A stretch of 64,000 nucleotides of DNA from Allolobophora icterica (Eukaryota; Annelida; Clitellata; Crassiclitellata; Lumbricidae). How positions within the stretch are numbered: position 1 is the stretch's first letter; the number at the start of each line of letters is the position of its first letter. Made by a program: the position numbers and the translations under genes. The DNA lies in NCBI GenBank assembly GCA_963556255.1, contig OY744615.1:6686217-6750216 (forward strand). Direction: 5' to 3'. Of this stretch, positions 1-10,662 are shown in pieces. The notes beneath the pieces were generated by a model that was not told the DNA's origin, did not search any database, and worked only from the letters and a program-made list of their open reading frames with translations.

Positions 1-2214
1 CAAGGGGATTCCTTGCAGGCGTTTATTAAGGAACAGCAGGCAGAGGAGAGGGATAGGAGAAGTATGGAAAGAGAGGAACGAGAACGAGGAAGGATTTTCG
101 AACTGGAGAAATTGAAGTTGGAAAAAGATCAAAAAGAACTGGAAGCCAGTTTAGAAAGAGAAAGAATGAAAGCTGAATCGTCGAAAATGTTTCGCCAGTC
201 TGGAGGAAGTAGGGAGGATGAGGATGATGGAAGAGAAATATTGATGAAATGTCGGGCGAAAATTCCAAAGATGCCATGTTTTGATGAGGATAAGGATTTC
301 ATGGATTCATATCTGAACCGCTTTGAGCGTTTCGCACACGCCAGCGGATGGAAACGTTCGGAATGTGCCATTTATCTGAGTGCACTCCTAAAAGGAAGGG
401 CTCTGGATGTGTATTCTCGTTTGCCTCCAGAAGAAGCCGAGGATTACGACAGCTTGAAGCAAGCGCTTCTAAAGCGATATCAATTGTCGGAGGAAGGATT
501 CAAAAATCGTTTTAGACAAGCCAGATCGGAAAAAGGGGAATCACCCCCACAGTTCCTTACAAGGTTGGATAGTTACCTACAACGATGGATTGAATTGTCA
601 AAAGTGAATCGGAGCTATGAGGGATTGAAGTTGCTCATGATAAAGGAACAGTATTTGGACGCATGTCCGAAAGATTTAGCTTTGTTTTTGAGGGAACGGG
701 CGCCTGAAAATATTGCGGATCTGGGCAAGTTGGCTGAACAATATACCGATGCGCACAACGAAAAGGTTTGGATAAGAGAAGGAATTAAGAATCGGACGGA
801 TAGCCAACAACAGTCGGAAACTGTTAGAAAATGTTACAATTGTGGAAGCACTTCGCATGTGCAGAAGTTTTGTACGGTCGGTAGGAAAGGGGTAACCGTA
901 GGTCAGCGTAATGGTACCCAGAAGGACAGAAAGTGTTTTATATGCGGAAAAGGAAACCATTTGGCCCGCAACTGTTTCATGAACCCAAAAACAGGAGCAA
1001 TGCTGACGGCAAGAAATGCGTCTCAAGAAGGATTTGAACAGTTTGAACGGAAGAAAAATCCCTCGACCAGTGAAAATAGGTTGGGAAGCGACAATAATGG
1101 GAAGCCACATGCTGAAAGAAGAGATTCAGAATCGCAGACAGGCGATCATCACTGTTGTGGAATGATGGCAGCAGGAGGACTTGGGTTGAAATGTGGATGC
1201 TTCTACCCGATTGTGTCGGAGGCGTGTTTCACTCGACAGATGTCAGACTCGACCACAAAGATGCCGGTTAGTGAAGGACGACTAGATGGAAACCGCGTTT
1301 GTGTTCTTCGAGATACTGGGTGTTCCACGGTGGTAGTGAGGAAGAGTTTGGTGGCGGCACAACATTTTACCGGACTAAATGAATTTTGTGTACTGATTGA
1401 TGGGACCGTACGACAAGTTCCGGTAGCAGTCGTTCCTCTGGAAACGCCATACATTACTGGAATGGTGAAAGTGGTTTGCATGAAAAATCCTTTATATGAT
1501 GTCGTCATTGGAAACGTTCAAGGAGTTAGGGATACAGTTAATGAAAAATCCGAACCGGAAGAAAAGGAAATTAGAATTCAACAGGAAAACCCTGTGGCTG
1601 CAGTGGTTACCAGGAGCCAAGCTATCCCCATCAAGATTAAACCGCTGACGGTGATGAAGGAAATAGAAACAAATATTTCAAAGAAAGACATGATAGATAT
1701 GCAGAAGAAGATGGTGGAGTTCCTTGGGTCGTTGGCTACGGAACCAGGAATGGTCGGGAACCAGATGCAACAGGTGGAGTTACTTCAAGAAGAGCTTGCG
1801 ACACAGCAGAATCAATGCGAGCAGTTCATTCAAAAGGGATTAGCCATCTTGGATCGGATCGAACCGGATTCAGCAGATGCAAGCCAGATCAACCAGCAGA
1901 TCGAAGAGATCAACATTGGATGGGACAAGCTCAACAGTCGGCTCGGCGAGCGCCAAGTTGGAGCTCAGGCGGATGCGCTCACTGAGGAGAGATTGCTGCT
2001 CAAGGAGCTGGAGCAGGAGATGAAGTCGAAGAGGCAGTTGATTGAAAAGGCGCAGAACGAATGCCAACAGATGTGCGATGCTGTCAAAGAACGACTGACA
2101 AAGTTCGACTTGAAGAATAAATTCGCCTCCATCGAAAAACCGTTCAAGGACCTCGAAAGGAAAATCGTGGAACAGAGTGCGCGAAAAAAGCGACAGAAAA
2201 GAACGCCAGGGTGA
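1..2214 (+). CDS. Gag-protease polyprotein of gypsy element fused to a spectrin-like segment
   Basis: The reading frame is open from base 1, so the start is outside the window. In order it shows a charged Glu/Arg-rich coiled coil (nt 1-230), a retroviral-type capsid region (about 260-780), two CX2CX4HX4C zinc knuckles (CYNCGSTSHVQKFC near 832 and CFICGKGNHLARNC near 934), and an aspartic protease around nt 1290-1520 with active-site motif RDTGCS near 1310. After a typical post-protease linker (AAVVTRSQA, near 1590), the sequence changes at about nt 1700. It becomes a long amphipathic coiled coil containing INIGWDKLNSRLGERQ, which resembles the helix B/C region of spectrin repeats. The frame stops at a TGA immediately before the RNase H frame begins. 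The Gag and protease calls are secure; the spectrin assignment is by pattern and is moderate. Confidence 0.8.
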   Translation, partial: QGDSLQAFIKEQQAEERDRRSMEREERERGRIFELEKLKLEKDQKELEASLERERMKAESSKMFRQSGGSREDEDDGREILMKCRAKIPKMPCFDEDKDFMDSYLNRFERFAHASGWKRSECAIYLSALLKGRALDVYSRLPPEEAEDYDSLKQALLKRYQLSEEGFKNRFRQARSEKGESPPQFLTRLDSYLQRWIELSKVNRSYEGLKLLMIKEQYLDACPKDLALFLRERAPENIADLGKLAEQYTDAHNEKVWIREGIKNRTDSQQQSETVRKCYNCGSTSHVQKFCTVGRKGVTVGQRNGTQKDRKCFICGKGNHLARNCFMNPKTGAMLTARNASQEGFEQFERKKNPSTSENRLGSDNNGKPHAERRDSESQTGDHHCCGMMAAGGLGLKCGCFYPIVSEACFTRQMSDSTTKMPVSEGRLDGNRVCVLRDTGCSTVVVRKSLVAAQHFTGLNEFCVLIDGTVRQVPVAVVPLETPYITGMVKVVCMKNPLYDVVIGNVQGVRDTVNEKSEPEEKEIRIQQENPVAAVVTRSQAIPIKIKPLTVMKEIETNISKKDMIDMQKKMVEFLGSLATEPGMVGNQMQQVELLQEELATQQNQCEQFIQKGLAILDRIEPDSADASQINQQIEEINIGWDKLNSRLGERQVGAQADALTEERLLLKELEQEMKSKRQLIEKAQNECQQMCDAVKERLTKFDLKNKFASIEKPFKDLERKIVEQSARKKRQKRTPG
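1700..2200 (+). other. Spectrin-repeat-like insert replacing the reverse transcriptase region
   Basis: About 165 residues of uninterrupted helical heptads lie where a gypsy element should have reverse transcriptase. Spectrin-like signs are the Gln/Glu-rich helix, the conserved Trp in INIGWDKL, and the following LNSRLGERQ. There is no intron across 500 bp, which would fit capture from a spliced host mRNA. A self-derived coiled coil cannot be ruled out without a homology search. Confidence 0.5.
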
Positions 2215-2522
2215 AGGAGATTTCTAAGCAGGTGGCCTTTGCGAGTCGCAAGTTGCTACCCCGGGAAACTCATTATGCCACGATTGAACGTGAATGTTTA
2301 GCAATCGTTTGGGGGGTTAAGAAATTCGAACAATATTTGTATGGGAAAGAATTCATTTTGGAATGTGACCATCAACCATGGCAATACCTAGGCCAGTCGC
2401 AGTATCAGAATGGTAGGCTGATGCGTTGGGCATTGGCACTGCAACCTTATCGAATGACGTTAAGGTCAATACACGGTAAAGAGAACGTGGGAGCAGATTT
2501 CTTAAGTAGGCATCCGTGTTAA
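2211..2522 (+). pseudogene. RNase H C-terminal fragment of gypsy Pol
   Basis: This frame carries the second half of a Ty3/gypsy RNase H: VAFASRKLLPRETHYATIE, the ECLAIVWGVKKFEQYLYG helix, the ECDHQPWQYL strand and the terminal GADFLSRHP motif. The N-terminal catalytic Asp region and all of the reverse transcriptase are missing. It is in a different frame from the Gag-protease frame and overlaps it by four bases, so it is not expressed as part of one polyprotein. The stop at 2520-2522 is followed by untranslated DNA up to the polypurine tract. Confidence 0.8.
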
Positions 2523-2680
2523 GGATATTAGTTTTGGTTTACAAGCAAATTTAGTTAAGTCGTAATTATGTTGTTTCATATGTTGTTAGGTTAATAGCGT
2601 TAGCATAGCATTACATATTTTTTTTGTTTATTCGTTGTACATTTTGTAATTGAGTAGAAAAACAAAACTATTTTTTTTCT

Positions 2681-2697
2681 TGAAAGGAGGGAGGCAA
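2681..2697 (+). promoter_or_regulatory. Polypurine tract of the first gypsy element
   Basis: A purine-rich run (GAAAGGAGGGAGG) sits directly before the TG that starts the 3' LTR. This is the position expected for the plus-strand priming site. Confidence 0.65.
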
Positions 2698-3445
2698 TGC
2701 CACAAAATGACCTGTATAATTAAGACCTTTACCTGAGGACAGCACCCCTGTAAGGTTAGGCTAGACTGAGGTAGGCGGAGAAGTGTGCATGAACAATTAG
2801 AGGATGGGTTAGAGGTCAGTTAGAAGACAGTCGGACAGAGATAGTCGGTGAAGACAGATGGTTCGCTGAGGGGAATCCGAAGAAGACGTCGGGGAAGGTC
2901 GGAAGGACGGACGGACTGACGACGTAGTGGACGGCAGGAAGTTTTAGCTTCGTCGTGGCTTCGTATTCCCCGGTGAGGGTGATACACAAGTGGTGAAGAG
3001 GACGCTGAAGGCAACGTGGTGTCTTGACCGTCGACTTTGAAAACCAGGCTGACGTGGAAGAGACGAACCTGTTGAGCGACTGATGGTTTGCTCAAGTTTT
3101 CGAGTTTCAACTGGTTTGATCAAGTTTTTCGAGAGCGCCTCTTAAGCAGAACAATTGTGAGGTTTTTTTGTCAATTGGTTTGTTTGGTGTTTGGTTGTGT
3201 TGAGTGTTGGTTTAGCACTTCAGACTTTGTACTGTGTAGTAGGTTAGTAGACTGTATTTTTCACATCACCCAAAAGAAGGGTACATCTGGAACTTTGTAC
3301 ATAGTGTAAATAAAAGCAAGACGCATATTGAACTTTATACATATCATGTACATAAAAGCAAGACGCATATTGAACTTTATTCATATCATGTAAATAAATA
3401 TTAAATTGTAGCAGACTGGGTTTTTCTTGGAAAGAACTCGCGACA
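2698..3445 (+). repeat. 3' LTR of the first gypsy element
   Basis: The LTR starts TGCCACAAAATG just after the polypurine tract and ends CGCGACA, a TG...CA unit of about 748 bp. It holds AATAAA-like poly(A) signals near 3307 and 3392. Near 3305-3400 a roughly 50-bp segment around AAGCAAGACGCATATTGAAC is duplicated. The matching 5' LTR is outside the window, so the exact ends are inferred. Confidence 0.65.
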
Positions 3446-3599
3446 CTTGCTACAGGCAGCTAAGGAATGGGCTGGCCTATGTGCCCTAGTATGCCTAGGC
3501 TAAGACAAATGAAGTAACTAACTGTTCATACTAATGGCGGTCTCATGGTTATCTTAAGAATTACTTGCGCAATAATCATAATTCCAATTCGAGACTTTC

Positions 3600-3960
3600 A
3601 TACAATACAATACAATACAACTAAAAATTTATAGCGCGCTTCAACAAGACAAGTCTTGCACAGAAGCGCGTTGCGCTACACTTCTAGTCATAGTACAATG
3701 TGAATAGGTGAGTTTTTAATTTAGATTTGAATTGTGCTACAGATGCACATTGACGGACTGTAGTTGGAAGACTGTTCCATTCTGTAGGTCCTGAGACCGA
3801 GAAGGCACGACTACCAAACTTCCGGTTTGTGCGAAGTACAGTAAAATCCCCTCGCGTGGCCGATCTGAGTCCTCTGGAATTGGAAGCAGAACATGGCGTG
3901 ACCATGGATGTCATGTACAAGGGAGAGGTTCCAGAGTTGATATGGTACATGAGGAGGCAG
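3600..3960 (-). mobile_element. 3' end of an L2/CR1-like LINE (truncated)
   Basis: On the minus strand the translation 3684-3950 contains SVSGPTEWNSLPTTVR followed by FKSKLKTHLF, the C-terminal signature of L2/CR1-type LINE reverse transcriptases. It is followed by the 'agcgcgcttcaacaag' segment and an ACAAT repeat at 3600-3620 as the 3' tail. It is a dead fragment with no upstream RT domain. Confidence 0.7.
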
Positions 3961-5189
3961 ACTTTGAAGGCGATACGGGCACGGATAGGAAGCCATAATA
4001 CACATGCGTCATGTAAAACTAATCTTTATTATGCCAAGAACTAACCAGTGCCGTCCACAGTTCTTTGAAGTTCATTTCGAATGAAGTTGATCGTAAGGAT
4101 TCTGCTTCATTGCGAACAGACAGCTATTAATCTGATTATCACAAGATCATACTTTTATTCACAAACACACACGTTTGGCAAGCTTCATAGCGTTCACTTC
4201 TGCGACTACGGCTTTAACAAAGATACATTCGAATAGTTCGATCGGTGCAGCTATACAGGAATACGCAAAAGCTATCATACCTGTTTACACACTTCTTTAA
4301 ACTCTTCAGCATAAATCAACGGAGCGGAAAAACCTTTTGAGTTGAGGAATAAACAACACATCCAAATAGGCCGAACTGGACGCAGTATAACAGGACTTAC
4401 TTTTTGCTTCACAGTTTACGATGGTCAGTGTTCGACCGTACGTATGGAACGTACTTTATTTCTTTCTATACCGTACGTACGGTGCGCGCACGTTATTATG
4501 CCGTACGTTGGCGTACGTCAACATCAGTTCATGACGAAAATTAAATACATAACTTTATGCACAACAAAAATGAACAAAATCCAACAAAACTAGCCTACTA
4601 ATACATAGCTGTAGTTCTATGCTCCAGCTACTATGGCTAGCCTGTCATTGTCAGCCAGTCTCATAGTCAAGCAATAATGAATTTATTCACTCGTGTGCAT
4701 CACTCATCAGCTGTTCAGTATCAGACACTGCAATTACATCGTAAACGTACGCGTACGGTACGCGTACGTTATTCTTTTCGATAACGTACGTACGCTACGC
4801 GTACGTTGTTATTATAGGTTACCGTTGTGTCACTCAATTAGGCGAGTTGTGCACGCTTAGCATTGTGATCACGTTGGAAGACTGCTACAAGAGAAATAAT
4901 AGCAATTATCTCATGATGCAAAAGTTGATGTCAATCATTGTATATAATTTTATATAATTTATTAATATGAAGCTGTAATACAGTAATAGAGCCATGTAAG
5001 GAGCTGGTCGTCTCATTTGCTTGCGCATACGTTACTGGTTGTTCATTTTAACAGGAAAACTGTGAGAACGATTTGCTCCTTAGTTCTGACTAGCATTACC
5101 AAGTATTCTTCATATGAAACTGATTGAATCGTTTCCAAAACAACAATAAGCGTGATATTAAAACCGTAGACCCTTGTGCTAACTTGCAT
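3961..5189. other. Intergenic; two clusters of CGTACG palindromes
   Basis: I see no coding features. Two CGTACG-rich clusters (about 4425-4530 and 4744-4810) contain overlapping self-complementary words such as CGTACGCGTACG and roughly mirror each other. They may be the inverted ends of a short non-autonomous element of about 390 bp, but I could not define target-site duplications. Confidence 0.35.
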
Positions 5190-5600
5190 TCTGACCCTTC
5201 ATTCGTTTGATCGTTGTTTCTGGATTCAGCTGATGTTCGTTTCCTCGATATGGCGTAAGGGAATCGCTAGGATCTGTAGAATAACAAGCGTCGCCCCTAA
5301 GACTTGCCACAATCAACAGCAATCGTTCATGACACTCCAATCGATTCTCCGCAGATGCTCAGCAAATCGATGGAGAATAACATAGTCAAATGCGATTGCA
5401 AAAGTAAATCGATTATTATCATAGTTGCAAAAGACTCTGAAAGGAAATAAATTAATTAAAACTATAATTATTCAGATTAAGGAAGCGACTGAAGCTCTTA
5501 AATGGCGTCTTCAAGCTACATGTATATTGTGACGTCACACAATGTACGTGACATTCTTTCTGTGACGTCATTAAGATATGGAGATCTTGTGTTCACGACG
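5190..5600 (+). repeat. Dispersed repeat, copy 1 (second copy at 41200-41570)
   Basis: This segment aligns imperfectly but over its whole length with 41200-41570. Shared blocks in the same order include CTTGCCACAATCAACA, GCGATTGCAAAA-like text and TGACGTCACACAATG. No long frame is shared, and the family is unidentified. Confidence 0.5.
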
Positions 5601-6058
5601 AATGAGGTATAAATCACTGATTAAGTCAGTACCTTAAAGGCGAGTCAGACTATGAGCGTCATCCACACGTCTACACCACACTATGTTTGATCGTAACTGG
5701 CATTATGAGCAACCAAAGGCAAGAGAGAGCGAGAAAGAAGTTGACGCGGGATGGAATAGTTGGACCCAACGTATCGAAAAATTCTTTCATAGAGTGGTAG
5801 AAATAAAGTTTAAGACAGGTATTGTGCCACTCCTAGTTGGTCTAAAAGGTTATGGGGCATGACACGTGCTGCCCCCTACCGATTATTACACGTTTCAGAT
5901 GCGACAATACACATACACACAAATTGTTGCATGCTGGTCTTCTTTCGGTCATTTCGACGGAAGGGCTGGTTTTCTTTGCAAAAGCAATAATTTCGGAGAA
6001 CGACTTTTTCGTAAAGCTTCTCTCAGAAGAACGCTACTCAATTCTACATATGGTTATC

Positions 6059-6423
6059 CAGGGGCGGATCCAGGGGGGCCAATCCGACCATGGCCCCCCA
6101 TTTAACATTTTTATTTATTTACACAGGCGTTTCATGGGCGTTTTATGATGTTTACACAGGCGTGCCCCCCCCCGTAGGCGTGGATGAGTCAAATGTACAC
6201 AGGACGTGGGTCCCGTAGATGTAGAATGAAGACATAAAAAAGGTTAATGACTAAAAAAAAGGTCATCAACTTTTTTGGGAGATGAATCCCCAAAAACGTT
6301 TTCGGTGGCCAAAAACTTTTTCGGTGGTCGGTTGGTAAACTGATTCCTCTCCCAGAAGATGGTTGGTATGTATGTATAATTTTTTGGCCCCCCCCCACGA
6401 TAGACCTTCTGGAACCGCCCCTG
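6059..6423. mobile_element. hAT-like MITE (365 bp)
   Basis: Terminal inverted repeats are visible: CAGGGGCGGATCCAG at the left and the complement of CAGGGGCGGTTCCAG at the right. Flanking octamers TGGTTATC and GGTGTATC are imperfect copies of a possible 8-bp duplication. The length, lack of coding capacity and CAGGGG termini fit a non-autonomous hAT-type element. Confidence 0.65.
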
Positions 6424-6479
6424 GGTGTATCTGTCTACACATGGTGTCTGTGTCTATCTATTTTGTAACAGATAGACAA

Positions 6480-6610
6480 AGACAGGGCCCGACAAACACA
6501 GACAGAGTCAGACAGAGACAGAAACAGAGTTAGAGAGGCAGAGACATATAGAAGCAAAAACAGACGGATACAGAGACAGACTCTGAGACACTAGTCTTGT
6601 TCAGATACAG

Positions 6611-6652
<42 letters not shown>

Positions 6653-6806
6653 GGGCCCGTTAAACAAAGAGACATAGTCAGGGGTTGGGCAGAGTCAGAC
6701 AGAGACAGAAACAGAGTTAGAGAGACAGAGACATATAGGTGCAAAAGCAGACAGATACAGAGACAGACTCTGAGACACTAGTCTTGTTCAGATACAGTAG
6801 ACAGGC

Positions 6807-6843
<37 letters not shown>

Positions 6844-7150
6844 CTGCCCGTTAAACAAAGAGACATAGTCAGGGGTTGGGCAGAGTCAGACAGAGACAGA
6901 AACAGAGTTAGAGAGACAGAGACATATAGGTGCAAAAGCAGACAGATACAGAAACAGAGTCAAATGCAAATTGAGGCAGACATAGAAACAGATAGATAGA
7001 GAGGGATAAAGACAGAAAAAGAAACGGAGAGAGAAGTTCTGAACCCCAAATATTTTTTGATGTTTTTCTCGTTTATTGGTTGATTGATCGATTGTGTTTG
7101 TTTAGAGAGCGGAGCAGATAGATAAAAAGACAGACAGACAGAGACATAGC
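6480..7150 (+). repeat. CAGA-rich satellite with three higher-order units
   Basis: CAGA/GACA tracts are embedded in a larger unit of about 170-190 bp that repeats nearly three times. Each unit carries GACACTAGTCTTGTTCAGAT followed by a (CAGA)n run and GGGCCCG- or CTGCCCGTT-type text. Predicted proteins on either strand are low-complexity artefacts. Confidence 0.8.
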
Positions 7151-7188
7151 CATTGGAACAATAAATTTCTGCGTTCAGCGATTGAACA

Positions 7189-7629
7189 ATGTCTTCTGTG
7201 TCAGACAATAACAGACGAAGACCATCAACAGCTGATCGTGCAGAGGAAGAAGTTGATGGCGAATACAGGTACGTAGAGGGCGCTGTAGGCGAAGTTGCCA
7301 AAGACGGCGAGACAGAATTTATTGGTCAAGATGTCCTGCGACCAACTAATTCGTGTTTCGACGAGTTATGTCCTTCTGTAAATCCCTGTGCTGGTGCACT
7401 TTGTCCTTTAGAATCTCAGTCGGTCGCAGGTCATCTTGGTCAACAAATTCTCTTGACCGATATTGGGGCCACGGCGACAGAGATCAAAGCAGAGGCCATG
7501 GAGGCAGAGGCTGACATCAGGCCTTGTCCTGCGCCGCCTGCACTGGGAAGCAATCAGCTGACATCGTCTGGACATGGCCTGCGTCAGTCGTGTCAGTCAG
7601 ACGTGTTGATGAGGATACTGAGGATGTAA
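7189..7629 (+). CDS. Hypothetical ORF, 146 aa, unrecognised
   Basis: The frame begins with a genuine ATG after a CAGA repeat and stops at TAA. The product is Glu/Asp- and Ala-rich with scattered cysteines, has no membrane segment and no motif that I recognise. It could be a first exon, a fragment of an unknown gene, or a chance frame. On the opposite strand (7597-7866) a hydrophobic frame with a long membrane-like stretch overlaps its end. Neither has supporting context, so function is not assigned. Confidence 0.2.
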   Translation: MSSVSDNNRRRPSTADRAEEEVDGEYRYVEGAVGEVAKDGETEFIGQDVLRPTNSCFDELCPSVNPCAGALCPLESQSVAGHLGQQILLTDIGATATEIKAEAMEAEADIRPCPAPPALGSNQLTSSGHGLRQSCQSDVLMRILRM

Positions 7630-8339
7630 TAAACCCAGAACCACGCGGAACACGGTCATCTCAACGACGACGTACAGGATGGCGAAGTTGTCTTCGTAGT
7701 CGAGTCTGACTGAACATAAGTGGTATTCATGGTAAACATTTCTGTAGAAGGCGTGGTAGGGTGTAATAGAAACGGTGATCAAGAGGAACAGCGCTAGATA
7801 TAAAAGCTGGCCACGAGTAGCGTTGAACAGCTCCTTGAATAGTTCGATCGGAAGAAGGACGCCCACTGCTCGTTTTTTTTCGCGAAGACGAGGATCAAAG
7901 ACGTTGAGTAGTCAGCGAACAGATCTGGTAGGAACTGAAGCAGGATGCGTAGGAGCGAACTGCGGTTGACGAGACCTACCTGCGTCTCTGGGAAGTAACA
8001 GCAACTAATGGTCGTCAGAGTGTGAGACAGAAAGACGCTGACCAGGCACAGAAGCAATAGGATGAGACGATCGTCAGAAGGTAGACCTTGGAAGACATCT
8101 CTTTCTTAGAAGACTGAATACATTAGACAGAGGATTTCAGCCATCAAGGATATAAAGTGTAATCACCTAAACTCTTTCGTTTAGCTCTCCCTGTCTGTGA
8201 GAGAAAAAAGACAAATTGAAGTAGGGTTGTGACAGACAGAAAGACAGACAGAAAGACAGGCACAAAGGTTTGGAGGGAGGTACAGGCGATCCACTGTACC
8301 TGCTCTCTTTCCCTCCATTGTGCAATGTGCATGCATTCA

Positions 8340-8890
8340 TTTGCTCTCGGGTCGACTACTGTAACTCGCTCCTCCTCGGTCTCCCCATGCTACGCCTATC
8401 TCCCCTTCCAGTCAGTCTTAAATGATGCTGCTAGGCTCATAGCACGTCTTCCTCGCTTTGCTCAAATCTCCACATATATGATTGAAGTCTTACACTGGCT
8501 CCCGATTACTTTGCGTATCCAGTATAAGATCCTCCTTATGGTTTTCAAGTCTCAGCTACGGCTTGCCCCTAAATACCTCTCTGACCTTATGCGGCAAACT
8601 CTCTCTCTGCAACTTCTGCTCGTCCTTTGCGCTGTACTGGCCGTCTTGATCTCTTTGTCCCTCGTACTAGGACCACTCTGGCCCAACGTCGAGCTTTTGC
8701 TGTGACAGGTCCCTCTGCCTGGAATGGTCTTCCATCTCGACTTCGAACTAAACTCATGATGGGAATCTCCCCTGCATCTACTCGCTTGCTCAAGACGTTG
8801 CTGTTTCCACGGGGCTCGTGCACTGAAAGGGCCTCTGAATAGTTTATACTGCGAGAGGCGCCTTATAAATTACTAGATACAATACGATTC
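8340..8890 (+). mobile_element. L2/CR1-like LINE fragment, C-terminal RT region
   Basis: Translation gives QSVLNDAARLIARLPRF, then VLHWLPITLRIQYKILLM and LAPKYLSDLM, then in another frame AFAVTGPSAWNGLPSRLR. This is the standard end of L2/CR1 LINE ORF2. The frames are shifted near 8610. It ends in an ACGATACGATTCGATACGATGG-type tail near 8880. Dead copy. Confidence 0.8.
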
Positions 8891-9103
8891 GATACGATGG
8901 TCCCTTCGGACTAATGATTCATACGAGCTTACGGACAAAGACGATGAAAACTATATCTCGCATATCCTCTATAAGAAAATCTGAGTACACTCCACAATAA
9001 CCCATAACCTTTATTTGTTTATATTTTATTATTTCCATTACCTATTCTCTTGAACCTGGTTGCGGTGTGCCAACCAGAATTGCCTAATATACTGTAGCCT
9101 ACG

Positions 9104-9466
<363 letters not shown>

Positions 9467-9639
9467 TATTAATAGACAGGTGACAGGTAGAATGCTGGCT
9501 GAAGCAGCGTTTAAGAAACGCCAACGGCCTTATAACGTTAAATAAACGTTATAATCCGCCTTCTATATTCCTGTGCATGTTGTTCAGCGGAGCGAAGAAT
9601 GCAATATGGTAATCCCAGTGGAGCACAATAGTGTGCTTC

Positions 9640-9720
9640 AGGTAGAATTATAAATTCCAAATTTCTAAAACGCTACTCAGAAGCTAAGCGTAGGACACCA
9701 GCTAATTACAAATGTAGATT
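9640..9720 (-). mobile_element. LINE 3'-end scrap
   Basis: The text AAATTTCTAAAACGCTACTC...AAGCGTAGGACACCAGC matches the 3' end shared by the LINE copies at 26.4, 33.05, 37.6 and 60.9 kb. Only about 80 bp remain, directly upstream of the gypsy insertion. Confidence 0.5.
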
Positions 9721-9734
9721 TCTGTATGTTCCAT

Positions 9735-10211
9735 TGTGAACTGAGTTTTGTGTACAGTCTTGCAGTGCGAGATGTTAGCGTATATATTTAGTGCGCTTAC
9801 TTTAGTTTCACGTGTATATGTATATATGATAGATGTATAACGTATAGTTTTAGTGACACGCGCGGCCGGCCGATATCGGCAGCGGCGCGCTATATGTATA
9901 TTATTAGAGTTCGTTTATGCGCACAGAAGACAGGTGTGTCAAGGGGCGCGAAGAATTATGCTGACTAGAGAAGTTTGAATTCGAGTGTGTTCGCTGTAGT
10001 AGTGTGGCTGACTAGTCGAGTTGTAATCGAATTGAGTTCTGTCTGTTTGTTTCTTATTAAACTGAAAAGATATTAAACTGTGTTGCTGATTAGTTCAGGT
10101 TATACTTATACGTAGAATTAGTGTTCAAAAGGTGAACGTTAAATAGGCGTTAAGTACGAAGAGAACAAGGATTTAATCAGAAGGATTGTCAACGGAAGGA
10201 TTGGGTTGACA
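9735..10211 (+). repeat. 5' LTR (477 bp)
   Basis: It starts TGTGAACTGAG and ends GGGTTGACA. It contains the GC-rich CGCGCGGCCGGCCGATATCGG patch shared with the 3' LTR. The primer-binding region TTGGTGGCAGTGACGG follows almost directly. Confidence 0.95.
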
Positions 10212-10230
10212 TTATTGGTGGCAGTGACGG
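10212..10230 (+). promoter_or_regulatory. Primer-binding site region
   Basis: TTGGTGGCAGTGACGG lies two bases inside the 5' LTR boundary, where the tRNA primer site of LTR retrotransposons sits. The other Gmr1-like element has TTGGCGCAGTCGACAGGG at the same place. I cannot name the tRNA. Confidence 0.55.
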
Positions 10231-10395
10231 TGTGGATAAGAACTCACGGTGGATAAGAACTCACGGTGGATAAGAACTCACGGTGGATAAATAACTCACG
10301 GTGGATAAATACTCACGGTGGAATAATTACTCACGGTGGAATAAATACTCACGGTGGATATAAACTCACGGTGGATTAAAATTCACGTTATCACC
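10231..10395 (+). repeat. Tandem repeat in the retrotransposon leader
   Basis: About eight units of a roughly 19-20-bp repeat (ACTCACGGTGGATAA plus a variable AT-rich part) lie between the primer-binding site and Gag. The variable part drifts from copy to copy. Confidence 0.85.
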
Positions 10396-10662
10396 TCCTT
10401 CGGCGGATAAAAGAATCTACGAAGGTGATTGAAGAATTTACAACGGTGTTAGAAGAATCTACGACGGTGATAAAAGAATTTACGCGTTGTTGCTGTGTGA
10501 CGTGTCTACGATATCAACGACGGTGGAACACGAGAAACGGTATAAAAATTTCGTTGTTTTCCACGAACAAATATAAAAGAAATCCCGTTTGTTTATCGAT
10601 TCACACAACAAGAAAAACCGTGACTTCTTTGAAAAGAGAAATCACCAAAGTAAACAAGTAAG

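Larger units (their letters stand above)
1..3445 (+). mobile_element. Ty3/gypsy-type LTR retrotransposon, 3' part, rearranged
   Basis: The 5' end lies outside the window. Visible parts in order are Gag with two zinc knuckles, aspartic protease, a foreign coiled-coil segment, the C-terminal half of RNase H, a polypurine tract and a 3' LTR. No reverse transcriptase or integrase motif is present between protease and RNase H, so the copy is non-autonomous. Its Gag and RNase H differ from those of the two Gmr1-like elements further on, so it belongs to another gypsy lineage. Confidence 0.8.

Noticed and set aside
7597..8057. Minus-strand hydrophobic frames that might be a GPCR or other membrane protein
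   Set aside because: Two frames would have to be joined without a convincing splice site, and no family motif is visible.
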